This document shows positions 12,288 to 23,380 of a stretch of DNA of 64,000 nt, piece by piece. Position 1 is the first letter of the stretch. Each line of letters opens with the position of its first letter. Position numbers and translations under genes: made by a program. The DNA is from Geosiphon pyriformis (lineage: Eukaryota > Glomeromycota > Glomeromycetes > Archaeosporales > Geosiphonaceae): positions 125,884-189,883 of the forward strand of contig JAAOMT010000627.1 in NCBI GenBank assembly GCA_016748015.1. Reading direction: 5' to 3'. A model generated the notes under the pieces. It searched no databases. It was not told the DNA's origin and saw only the letters and a program-made list of their open reading frames with translations.

Positions 12288-13260
12288 TATTACAGGTAAT
12301 TATTTGTGGTCTCAAATCAAATAACAAACCCATAACTTGGTACTCAATTAATAACTTGGTGTTGGTGGTTTCTGAAGGTTTTGAGTTGGAGTTCTTTGTA
12401 TAATAGACAAAGATTCAATGATTGTCTTCTCAGTAGCCTCCCAGAATTGCAATTCCATCAAATTTTTTTCTTAGTGTAGTGGCCAGTAATCTGACAAAGA
12501 TGCCCTTCTGATAAGCTATCTTTAAGTTCTTAATTCTTATACCCTTCCTTTGGGGTCTTTTACCAGACTATTCGTGATGTCAATAACTCAGTGCTTTAAT
12601 TCTTTAATTAATTAGTACACAACAAAAGAAATAACAAAAAAAGAAAATAAAAAAATAAAAGAAAATAAAAAAATAAGCCAAGACAATAAAAGTTAGTATC
12701 CTATTAATAGCTGTGATCAAGAGCTATTGTTTCAGTATAGTTAAGTATCAATTACTATCAACATGAAATGTTGATAGTGAAGAGTAAATTGAGATAGTGA
12801 ATAATTATTTATTAATATTTGTAAATGGAAGGTTGCTTAAATCAAATCTAAACTAAGAGGTCTCTAACTAAAAGATTCTAATAATTATGACTTGCAAGTC
12901 TAATTGACTCTGAAAGTCCTACTGACTCTGGAAGTCCCTTTCAGTCTTCTTAACTTTGAGTTTAATTGATTAATTTTCTAGCTTTTAATACTACTGCTAT
13001 ATATACATAAATTTTATTGCATGAAATTCCTTGAATTCCTCAATTCTCTAGCCAGAAATTCTGGAATTCTTGGAATCCTGCAATTCCTTTGAGAGGAATT
13101 CTGAAATTCTGGAATTTTACAATTCCTTATATGAGAATTCTAAAATTTTTGGAATCCTGCAATTCCTCTAAAAGAAATTTTAGAATTCCACTTTTACTAT
13201 GTTTATTCTGATTGGCTAATTTATGTACTAATATTTAATTCTTATATTCTATGAGTAATA
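12288..13260 (-). repeat. Solo LTR of family A1, minus strand (973 bp), duplication CTGG/CTGA
   Basis: Reads in reverse as an A1 LTR: the plus strand starts TATTACAGGT and ends ATGAGTAATA. Flanks CTGG (12284-12287) and CTGA (13261-13264) form a 4-bp duplication with one G/A difference. The GGAATTCC array (13030-13195) is longer than in other A1 copies, which explains the greater length. The family C pol continues on both sides. Confidence 0.9.
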
Positions 13261-14040
13261 CTGAATTTGATTATGAAAATAAAGTAAAAACTTATTATCA
13301 AATTACAAATTATGCCTATTTGACCAAAAAAGCTTAAATTCAATAATTAAAGCAAATGAATATTCAGTTATGTGAAGAGTGTATTATGTTTTACAATAAT
13401 TAATGATGTCCAGAATTTTATGTAATTAGCATTTTTCTGCCCAGTAAAAATAATAAATACAAAATTGAATTTGGAAAACCTGAGCTAAAAAAAAAATTAC
13501 AACAATACTAATCTATCTTACTAAAAATCAATCTGCTATACAACTCAAATATTTCAACAACAATGACCAAGGAATCAAGTCAAAAAAAGCACATGAACTA
13601 GATGCTAGATAATCTATGATATCTAGAAAAAAACACTTTGGTTCTTTAACCAAAATTCTTAACAAAAATCAATCTAAAAATTGCTCTCAAAATCTCATTA
13701 GGAACAATGGTTTAAATTGTTTTTTGATTATTATTAACAAGCAAAAAAATCAATGTTAAAAGAGAAATCATAGATGTAGAATACACTAGAAATATTATAA
13801 TCATGTTACAAAATAAAACCAAAAAACCATTTAAAATAGAGCATGCTGAAAAAATTGCACAAGCTATTTATTTATCTTTAATCAACATTTCAGGTCTGCA
13901 ATTAGTTAACAACAGAGAACAATTAGAAAAAAGTGAAAGAGAAACCCAAAATTTTGGTTCAATTAAATGATTCACAGTTCCAGTAAATATAGCTCTTAAT
14001 GCACAAAATAAATTTTACCAAATTCTTTAACTTCTTTAAC
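13261..14040 (+). pseudogene. Family C cysteine-module tail and dUTPase domain
   Basis: After the last CxxC block (about 13365-13400), a dUTPase-like domain follows. Recognisable blocks are REIIDVEYTRNIIIMLQN (motif 3, about 13765-13815), AEKIAQAIYLSLI (motif 4, about 13845) and FGSIK near 13950 (motif 5). dUTPases hydrolyse dUTP to dUMP and limit uracil in new DNA. The motif-3 Asp is kept, but the following G-Y has become E-Y. Motifs 1 and 2 are hard to see. Stops are present. Confidence 0.7.
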
Positions 14041-16359
14041 CAATTACTATTTCACTTTTTGGAGAACATTACGAAATCTATATTTGTCTCAAGCCTACTA
14101 CCACCCAACAAATCTTTAAATCCAATAAACAAATCTGTTTAAAGCATGAAATTTCAATATAAAATGTTTATATTTCAAAAAGAATAAAGAAATTTCGAGT
14201 TATATTTTACAATCCCAACAACTACTCCATTGTTTTATTAAATAAGTTAGAAATTGAAATCATATATAACAATATCTTTCAAGATGAAAATCCTCAAATT
14301 GTCTCTAATTTTATCAAAATTATAAAACATACCCTATTTCCAAATCCAAATGTTATTTCTACTACTAAAAACTCTCTTAAATCAACATGAATTTCTTAAA
14401 ATCTTAACAACAAAGACAATTAAAACAGCTAATAGCTGAATTTGTTGATATATTTGCAAAAAACAACAATAATTTAGGAAAACCAGATATTGTTTAACAT
14501 CAAATCCACACAGAAGATGTTTCACCAAAATGTCAACAAGCTTATTAAATTCCATTTGCCAGCCACCAATTTATTAAAGAAGTGATGCAATAAATGTTTA
14601 ATAATGATCTTATTCAACTATTAAGAAGTCTTTGGGCTTTACCAATAGTCCTTATAAAAAAAATAGCAAAATCAAATTTTGTATAAACTACTGATAACTG
14701 AATAGTGTTATAATTAAAGATACATACTCTTTAACAAAAACTGACAACATGCTAAATGCCTTAAGAAAAGCCAAGTTTTTTCAACTTTAAACTTGGAAAG
14801 CAAATACTAACAAGTTGAAATAAATTTTAAAAATCAATTAAAAACAGTATTCACCATTCAAAAAAGAAACTATGAATTCAATATTATGTCATTTGAACTT
14901 TGTAATATACCAGCAACATTTTAACAACTCATGAATGTTGTTTATAAAAAACTCTTATAACAATCAGTAGTTGTTTATCTCAATGACATTAATGTGTACT
15001 CTTCAAGCTTTAAAACTTATTTGATTTATCTGCAAGAAGTTTTTCAATGATTATGAAAAGCAGGATTGAAATTAAACATTAAGAAATATTACTTTGGAAA
15101 AACAAGTTTGATTTTTTTTGGTCATATTGTTAGTAAAAATAAAGTGTTACAAAACCCAGAAATAATTAATACTGTAAAAAACTTTAAAATTTTCCAAAAT
15201 ACTACAGAACTAAAAAGATTTGTTGGTCTAGTTTTTTATTGCTAAAAGTTCATCAAAGGATTTTTGGAAATTGCCAAATTTTTTAATTATTTTATCAACA
15301 AAGATATTAAATACTAATGAACTTTAGCACAACAAACTGCATTTAACACTCTCAAAGAAAAACTCACAACAGCACCAATTTTTACTTATCCAGACTTTAA
15401 TAAACAATTCTAATTAGTCACTGATGCTTCACACATAGCTTTCAATGTCATTTTATTACAATTAGATAACAATAGCAATGTGTGAGTAATTGTCTATATC
15501 AATAAAACACTCAAATCAACAAAACTCAAATATGGCTCAACAGAATTAAAAGCCACTGCAGTCATTTGGACTCTCAAACATTTTTAATAATACTTAAAGA
15601 ATAGAAAAGAATTAATATCATAACCAACAATATTGGCCTTAAATGGCTTAACAAAAAGAAATTTGAACAAAGTGTTAAACCATCTTAATAGAATAATTTC
15701 CTAACAGACTACAAATATATTGTATATTAAAAACCAGGAAAACTACACACCAATGTTGATAGCCTTTTAAAAATAAGACAAAAATAATACCAACAGCAAT
15801 TTTACCAAAACTTATCAATCTATTAACAAATAATAATCAAACAACAATAGATTCCAGAAATTATAACAACATTAAAAACTATTTAAAAACTCTTATCATG
15901 CCAGAAAATTAGTCTCCAAGTAAAAAACACTGATTACAATACTAAGCAAAACAATACTTTATTTACCATAACAAAATCTATTATAAAAATCATAAAAATT
16001 TAAACAAATTATTCAGATTAGTACAAGAGAATGAAAAAAAACAATTTTATACAATATGCACACAGATCCTTTTTCAGTACACTTGAGAAGAAATAGAACA
16101 ATTTAAAAAATACTTGAACATTATTTTTGGCTTCAAATGCAAAAAAACATTTAACAGTATGTAGAATCATGTAATAGTTGTTAAAAAAAAATCCAACTCA
16201 CTAAATCTTTAAATCCAATTAAAGTTGAACAATCTTTTGACAAAGTTGAAATTAATTTAGTTGAATTATTATCTATTACAACTCAAAAAAATTGTCATAT
16301 TGCAAATACAATAGATTATCTTACCAAATAGCCTAAAACTAAAGCCATCCAAAGAGCAG
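14041..16359 (+). pseudogene. Family C RT, RNase H and integrase N-terminal half
   Basis: 14041-14380 is an unrecognised linker. RT follows with a catalytic box at 14976-14987 that reads YLND (first Asp lost by G to A). RNase H has an intact TDAS block near 15420. Integrase has HHCC remnants (cysteines near 16168 and 16180) and the first catalytic region VEINLVELL near 16246 (Asp replaced by Asn). Reading stops at 16359, where the minus-strand B element is inserted, and resumes at 26424 in the QRAD...SVANF block. Confidence 0.88.
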
Positions 16360-17377
16360 TATTATGGATAAACTTGGTAGGTAATGGAACTGGTAATGTT
16401 TGGTACTCTCAATTATTGGGGATGCGTCTTCCACATAATTTTGTTGGCTTAGTCTTGGTTATCAGTCTCTGAAGGTCTATTCCTGTATGTAAATTTACCT
16501 GTTGAGTTCTTTTGTTATAAAGCACAGAGTTTGTCTTCCGTTAATTGCAACATTTTCCATAGATGTGAGCTTTCTTCTCCGAGCTAATGAGTGCAGTTGT
16601 TAGGGTCTGGCATTGTCTTTTTGCCCTTCTGGTAAGCTAACAAGATAATGTTAATATCCAAAACTTAGAGAGAGCTTCCCTTTTTTATCAGGCTATCATG
16701 AAGTCTATTCTCAGACAGTCAATTTTACTATGTTGCCACTCCACAAAAAATAAGAAAAAAAAAAAAAAGAAAAAAAAAGAAAAAAAAAGAAAGATAAATT
16801 AGTATCATCAATTGCTGTGATCAAGAGCAATCAGTCCAAATTTTTAATCATTTAAGACAGTTATGCTAAGAGCATCTGTTCTAGGATAAAGGTACAAGAC
16901 AAGGGTTAATTCACGTAAATTCCATAAAGTTTGAGAACATGAATTTATGATTCTGATTTCTTTAATAATTGGTTTATTTCAGAAGATGAAATAGAGAAAA
17001 TAATAAATAATGAAGGGGTATAAAAATTTGATTTTTGTCTAGAAGTTCGTATCTATTTGTTTTTTTTCTAACTTTTATAACTACTTGCTTTTATATATTC
17101 TTTTGGTTTTACAGGATTGCTTTTAATTCTCTTATTATCACTAGCTATTGCTTTGTTATTTCTGTTATTGCTTTGTTTTTCTACATTATTGTTAGTTATC
17201 CTATGTTATAACATGTTATCTGACGTTATTATATGTTATTTTGTATTATTCTGCATTATAACATGTTATTTTACATTATAACATGTTATCCAATATTATT
17301 GTGTGCTATTCTGTATTATGTCATGTTTTGGTCACATTTCTTTATAACTTTAAATCAGTTTTTCTACTTGGGTAACA
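16360..17377 (-). repeat. 3' LTR of minus-strand family B element (1018 bp)
   Basis: The plus strand begins TATTATGGATAAAC and ends TTGGGTAACA. It contains the GTTATAAC-rich array (about 17180-17335), the CAATTGC hairpin (about 16803-16830, one arm decayed), an A/G-rich tract (16745-16795) and the CTGGTAA/TTACCAG pair. Confidence 0.9.
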
Positions 17378-18060
17378 TTATTCTTTTTTTTTTTAAAATT
17401 GAGCTCCTGCGAAATCATATATATCTGTTCCTATGTCTTTATTTGTGTAATATTCAATAATTGCATTGAATATTGTTTTTCATAGGTCTTTGAACTGTTG
17501 ATTGGTAATTTGTTCTATGTTGTTAACTGTTATCATTTTTATTGATCCATACAACAGTACATTTGGACAATGTTAGAAAGTGACATATAGTCAGTATGTT
17601 GCTTTGTAATATAGGGTTAGGTTGTTTTTTCCTATAAACTTTTCTACTTGTTGTATTGCTTTTTTGTTGAACTTTTTTGGCTGAGGTCTTTGTATGGTGT
17701 TTTCAAGTTAAGCTGTTCTCCAATTTTGTAGAACCAGTATGCTGGAAGAAGTTTTTCTTTCCATTCTTGGGCATTGTCAGGTGTCCACTCTCCTGTTTCG
17801 AGGAGTTCAATTCCATGAGCTAAAGCTTCTTTTATTTCTTCAAGCTTGGAGACCAAGTATCTTTTTTTGTAATCTTTTTCTCATTCTTTGCCTCTTTTTT
17901 CTTTTCTTACCACCCAAAGGCAATTTTTTCTCCTATATTGCCTTTTAGGTGGTGGGTAGGGAAGGGAACATTTAGTTTTAATTAAACTCTTGTCCTCCCC
18001 TCTCCTGCTCTTATCTTTGTATCATATCTCTTTTTTATCAATTGTTATTTCTATTTGAGC
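17378..18060 (-). pseudogene. Family B 3' ORF (minus strand)
   Basis: Open stretch 17644-17856 encodes KLEEIKEALAHGIELLETGEW...WFYKIGEQLNLKTPYK, matching the plus-strand copy at 48522-48806. It lies between integrase and the 3' LTR. The last codons before the LTR read through GCAGGAGCTCAATTTTAA and then a purine run (reverse of 17378-17412). No known domain. A disruption just after KDLSQK separates it from its C-terminal half. Confidence 0.7.
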
Positions 18061-19400
18061 AGGAGATTTTTGAATTGTTTCAAATAATTGTTTTAGATAA
18101 TTTTAAAATTTGATTTGAAAGATCCATGTTGAAATTTTTATTGTTTCTTGCTGCTTTTCGGATGCTATATATATTTGAATTCCCCAATTTAATTTGCTGC
18201 CCATTGTCTATGTTTCGATAATAATGATTGGTTCCAGATCTTGTGGTATATCTTCTGGTCTGATTAATGAAATTTGTGTTCTTAATTGAGGTACTGATGA
18301 CGATAATTCTTGTTTTGCATGATAAATTTTTAACTGATTTCCATGCGCTACTTTTTTTAAAATCCTGTCTTCCAATCATAGTTTGTAAGTTCCATTTCCT
18401 AAAGCTTTATATATGTGGAATGGACCATCCCATTTTGGGTCAAACTTTCCACTCCACTGTTTCTCAGCTTTTGTACGATGTAACAGTACCTGGTCTCCAA
18501 TCTTGAATTTCATTGGTTGTTTAGGTAGGCAATTGTCATGTTTTTTTTTTTGTTATTTTTGAGTATTACTAATATTATCAGCTGCTGTTTTTCAATTGTT
18601 TTCTAACGTTTCCATTAGCTAGTACATTCTGTGGTACAAAGTAGCTTTAAAATTCTCTTTGGTGATTGTTTTTGTTGGGTAAAACAATATTTCTCGTTCA
18701 ATAAGTAACATAGCTTTCTTTTCATAGACTAGTTCAAATGGTGTGAAGTGTGTTGTATTTTGTTTTAGTGTTTGGTATACAAAGAGTACTGAAGATATGA
18801 ATAGGTCTTATTCTTGTTTGTTTTTTTGACTTATTTTTGCTAGTGCTTCACACAGTATTTGGTTAAATCATTCTACCAGTTCATTAGTTTGTAAGTGGTA
18901 TGATAATAATAAAGAACATTTTATACCAAACTATTGGCTTAATTCTGTTAACGTATTATTGACAAAATGTGTTCCTTGATCAGATAACAATTCTTTTGGA
19001 CATCCATGTTGGCAAATTAAGTCTTAATGTATGAACTCGGCTACTGTTTTGGCATTAGCCACTTGAATTGCTCTGGCTTCTGGCTATTTTGTAAGATAAT
19101 TAATGACTACAGCAATATACCAATTTCTTTTAAATATAATTAAGAGAGAACCAACCAAATCAATTTTAATTCTATCAAATAGATTTTCAACTGGAATGGG
19201 TCAAAGTGGTTCTGTTGATCTTGCTCCTCCTCTTCACTGACATGTGTTACAATTGAGCACGTATTCAAAAATGTCTTTGTACATCATTGGCCAATAGTAT
19301 AAATTTAGTGTTTTTTTGAGAGTAGCATCTTTGTTAAAGTATTCTGACATCAAATCTAAGTGCATGCTATATAATATAGTTTTTTTTTTACTGTCTTTGA
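18061..19400 (-). pseudogene. Family B integrase (minus strand)
   Basis: C-terminal domain at 18080-18520 (blocks KIYHAKQELSSSVPQL and WNGPFHIYK when read in reverse). Catalytic core at about 18860-19200 holds the SDQGTHFVNN-like and NELVEXF-like blocks. The zinc finger near 19230-19360 has its cysteine pair near 19245-19258. Several stops and a frameshift break it. It integrates the element's cDNA; the 4-bp flanks show what the active ancestor did. Confidence 0.85.
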
Positions 19401-21285
19401 TTAGTTGTTGTGGGGTGGGGTGGTTTCGGCATTCTCATCGATATAGTTGGTTGTCTTAAATAAAATAATTTCAGGCTTGTTTTCGTATAGTACTTTGTTC
19501 CTGTTGAGATAATATCTCCTTGAAACGTAGTGTCAATAGGTACTGATATAGTCATTGATAAGTGAGTGTGTCCATGGGTCTGGGATTAGGTTTATGGCGT
19601 CCTTGACAAACTGTTGGCATTGGTGTTCTTGGATCTTTCCTTGTAATAGACTTTGAGTGAGAATTGTTGCAGATAAGTACTCTATCTCACATACTTTCCT
19701 TCTAGTTGTGGATTATTGAGTAACCAAATAAGTCCTTTGTGGTCGGTATATAGGTTAAATGGTTGACTGAGGTAATTTTTCCAAGTCTGTATAGCCCAAT
19801 AAATGGCGAGACATTCCAGATCTGTTGTGCTGTAATTCTTTTCTGCTGGACTAGTACTGTGACTAGTGTAGGCAACTGAATGTTCTCTATTGTCTGGTTC
19901 TATCTGTAATAAAACTGCTCCTAGAGCATTTTTCGAGGTGTCTGTAGTGACAATGAATCATTTAATGAAATCTGGGTAAATTAGGATTGGAGATGTGATC
20001 GATCACTGCTTAAGATAGTTGAATGCTTTCTGTTGATCTTTTTTCTACAAGTACAGTACATATTTGGACAACAATTGATGGAGTGGTTTTGTGATGTTCG
20101 AGAAACCTTTAACAAATTGATGATAATATCCTGCCAATCTTAAAAATTCTTATAATTCTCTGAGGTTGATTGGAGCTGAAAAATTCTTGACTTTTTGTAT
20201 TTTATCTGGATCAGATTTAACTCTGTCTTTGCTGATTACATGTTCTAGGAACTTTAACTTGGTTTTTCCAAAGAAGCACTTCTTGGGATTGAGTTTCAAT
20301 TCAGCACTACAAAGGCATTGGAAGCTTTGTTGCAGGTGGAGCAAATAGTTATCAAATGTTTCAGAGAACACGTTTGTGTCATCTAGGTAGACTACTACTG
20401 ATTTTCAAAGGATTTCTTTGTATACTATATTCATCAGGCATTGAAACATGGCAGAAGCATTATGTTAAACTCAAAGTTTCCATCTTAAGTAGTAAATGCT
20501 GTTTTTCTTTTGTCTTTGGGATCTATTTCAACTTGCCAGTAACCACTTGTTAAATCTAGTGACAAGAACCATTTCTTTTTCTCTAGACTGTTCACAATTT
20601 TCTGGATAAAGGAAGTGGGATAACTATCTCCTTGCATGATGCTGTTTAGTTTCTTGTAGTCTATGCAGAATCACACTTTTCCATTTTTCTTGGTGACTAA
20701 GACTATTGAAGAGGACCAAGAGCTTAACAATTTTTTGATTAAGCCATTATTAAGCATCTGTTGTACTTCTTGCTTAATTAGGTTATCGCCAGATAGGAGT
20801 ATGCAGTAAGCTTATTGCTTAATTGGTCGAGTGTCTTTCATATCAATCTGATGTTTCATGATGTCAGTGCATCCAAACCTATTTTCACTGGCAAAGACAT
20901 CAGCATACTGCTTTAGAAGAACTTTGAATTGCATTTGTTGCAGGATACTTAAGTTTCCTACATTTAATTTATTGATCTCTTCTGGTATAAACAAGTAACT
21001 TTCTTTTGGCAAATTTCATACTTGTAAGGTAATATTACAGAATAAGAATAATTGTGCGAAATCTGAAATAGACTGTGGTTTTTCAGAATTCTGAATATCT
21101 GCAGATATAAAACCAATAAGGATCCCTTTGGAAATTTCAATAACATCTTCTGTTGGGAATTCTGAAGTGTTTATGGGCTTTGGCTGGTAGGTATAGATTA
21201 GCAATATCGGCTAGAAAACAGATTTTGGGACTGGCTTCGAATAACAGAGCTTGATCTTGGTCTTTTAATTCACCTTGAGGATGTA
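19401..21285 (-). pseudogene. Family B RT and RNase H with N-terminal linker (minus strand)
   Basis: RNase H around 19690-20000 has TDTSKNALGAVLLQ with the Asp kept and the TDHKGL block. RT covers about 20100-20960, with intact YLDD at 20378-20389 and a DYKKLN block near 20655. The linker 20812-21204 contains PKESYLFIPEEINKLN and SISADIQNSEKPQSI-type blocks leading from the dUTPase into RT. Stops at several W and Q codons divide it, although individual catalytic residues survive better than in the plus-strand copy. Confidence 0.88.
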
Positions 21286-21288
21286 TTG

Positions 21289-21885
21289 TTAGTATGGGGG
21301 AATGGAGATGATGGTGTCAGTATAGATAAATTCTACCTGGTCACTGTCTTCCTCCATGAAATTAACTGGTACATTTCTTCTTCCACTTGATCCAAATCTG
21401 TTGATTCCTTGGACAGTGAGGCCTAATTTTTTTTGAGTTGTTACTGGGGTCAATTGGGGTATTTTGACTAGGAGTAGGAAGATAGCTTGGGCAATCTTTT
21501 CTTGTAATTCTATTTTGTAGGGTCTGTTCAAATTGTTTTGTAGCATTATGATGATGTTCCCCATGTAACCGGCATTGATGATTCTTTTTTTTATGTTAAT
21601 TTTTTTCTTGGCTAGACTAGATTGAGAGACAACTTGTATCATTGTACTAACAAGAATTTCTAATGCTATCTTAAGATCTATTTTTACAAGGGAATGTGGG
21701 GCTATAATGATGGATGATTGTCTGGGGTATTGTAGGTCGAAACCAGCATTAATGTCATGCACTCTTTTAGGGCAGATTTTTTCCTCATTGTTATTGTACC
21801 ATTTTAGCTCTAGTTCTTTGGATAGGTTGGGATATGCGAGATACTGTTCTGTTTCAGTATCCTCAGTTGGATCTTGAAATGACAT
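21289..21885 (-). CDS. dUTPase domain of family B pol (198-codon uninterrupted stretch)
   Basis: Part of the pol polyprotein, not a separate gene. Trimeric dUTPase motifs are visible in order: AGFDLQYP (motif 1, residues about 47-54), SSLAKKKINIK (motif 2, about 88), IINAGYMGNIIIMLQN (motif 3, about 101-116), EKIAQAIFLLLVKIPQL (motif 4, about 128) and FGSSGRRN (motif 5, about 163-170). The motif-3 catalytic Asp is Asn here (GAT to AAT), so the enzyme would be weak or dead. A dUTPase would lower uracil incorporation during reverse transcription; that role is known for some retroviruses and inferred here. Confidence 0.85.
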   Translation of the reverse strand: MSFQDPTEDTETEQYLAYPNLSKELELKWYNNNEEKICPKRVHDINAGFDLQYPRQSSIIIAPHSLVKIDLKIALEILVSTMIQVVSQSSLAKKKINIKKRIINAGYMGNIIIMLQNNLNRPYKIELQEKIAQAIFLLLVKIPQLTPVTTQKKLGLTVQGINRFGSSGRRNVPVNFMEEDSDQVEFIYTDTIISIPPY

Positions 21886-21929
21886 GTCCTCAGTAATTAA
21901 TACCTCTTCTTCTTCAGACTCAGATAGTT

Positions 21930-22740
21930 CAGTAATTAGAAACAGTATTTTTAGAGGCAGATTGAATATGAAATCACATTTGTCGCAGTACTAGAAATGA
22001 CAGAGGATCAAACAGTGATCGCACAGCTTGGTATTCAAATTGGCCAACCTTTGCTCTTGTTTTTTGCAAGTTGGGGCCAATTCTTAATATTAGTTCTGAA
22101 ATGTGTCTGAGTCATCTGTAAAAAAATTATCCACAGAGTAGTCGGGTCCATTATATTCAGGCATTCAAGGGTTGTCTTTGATTTTTTATATCTCTTTGGG
22201 CATGGCATCTTTGACTTTAGTGCTTGTCATTCTCTAGATTTTGTAATTATCATGTGAATAACTGTCCAGCCTGTTGAGTGCTCATTTCCAAGTGTCCTCA
22301 ATGGAGTTCCCTTTTGTATCTAATTGTTGATTAATATGGTGTATTGACAAGCCTCATCACATGTTTCTCTTCTGCCAGACACATTATTCCAGAGTCTTTC
22401 ATTAGGCAAAATCTTGCCACATGCAAGGCACGGCATGTTGTCCCACTTGCCTTGTCATTTTGGTCATCCAAATCTTTCTAGTACACAAGATCTGCAGTAG
22501 TATTTGTTGGTAGTGGGTCATTTTTTGTTGTCTCCAATACATGCGTCTATAATAGATAGCTTCTTTCTACAATTGACACATATGAGTCTTGAAGGTTGGT
22601 AAAATAAGTTTTTTGGTCTGAGGTTACATATTCTAATGATGACAATTGGAGTTCCTCTTCTGTTCTGCCTTTTTTTTTTCTTCCCAGATTGGTGATGGGG
22701 GTAGTTCAGTTTGATAATCATCCACCCATGAAATCTAATA
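21930..22740 (-). pseudogene. Cysteine-rich module of family B pol (minus strand)
   Basis: Between protease and dUTPase. Read in reverse: LICVNCRKKL...DACIGDN (22520-22605), a CxxC with RFG following (about 22455-22500), MPCLACGKILPNE (about 22400-22440), a C-x3-C near 22345-22360, and a final block with LCDHCLILCHFQYCDKC-type spacing (about 21975-22035). About a dozen cysteines in CxxC pairs suggest several zinc sites. Function unknown. Stops interrupt it. Confidence 0.65.
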
Positions 22741-22751
22741 GGTCTCGATGG

Positions 22752-23380
22752 TTAGTGGCAGTGATGTGTCTTTGAATTCAATAAAGGGTTTTTTGGTATG
22801 TTGGGTTTTAAAGTGTCTGCATGTAGCTGGGACTTGGGCATACTGTCCGTTGAACATGAGTTGAAGTTCTTGGTGTTCCAGTCAAGAGTAGTATTGGCTT
22901 TTGACAACCAATTGTTTCCTACTAGAGCTTGATATTGAGTAGCTTCCATGACGAGTACTTTGGTAAGGATCTGAATTTCTTTAATCTTGAAGGAGAAGTT
23001 GTCAATTTTTCTTATCAAGGTTTTTGTGTTTCCATCTACTGTAATGATTCGGGCAGTAGCAGTACAGTCTACTCAGTGACCTAATTGGTCCATGAGCTGC
23101 TTTGTGATTATGCTATTAGCTGATTTACTATTCAGGATTAACTTAATGTTTATTTCTCTGACTTTGGCATTGGTGTATAGGGCCATTATTGGTTTATCTT
23201 GATTGATGGCTGCTCCACTAAAAAGGCTATGGGTGTTCAAATTATCAATGTTAAAAAGAAATATGGCAGCTAAGATGGTGTCTTTGGTAATAATGGCTGG
23301 TGGGATATTGCTTTTTGTTTGCTTGGAAGGTTGGGAGATTTGTTCTATATCCTTTCCTTCCACAGATGTAGATTTATCAA
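22752..23380 (-). pseudogene. Family B aspartic protease (minus strand)
   Basis: Open stretches 23073-23363 and 22752-23018. The active-site block reads KLILNSKSANSIITKQLMDQL, so D-S/T-G is N-S-K. Downstream come VLVMEATQYQALVGNNWLSKANTTLDWNT and further beta-strand blocks of the family. A stop near 23075 separates the two. The loss of both Asp and Gly means no proteolysis from this copy. Confidence 0.85.
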
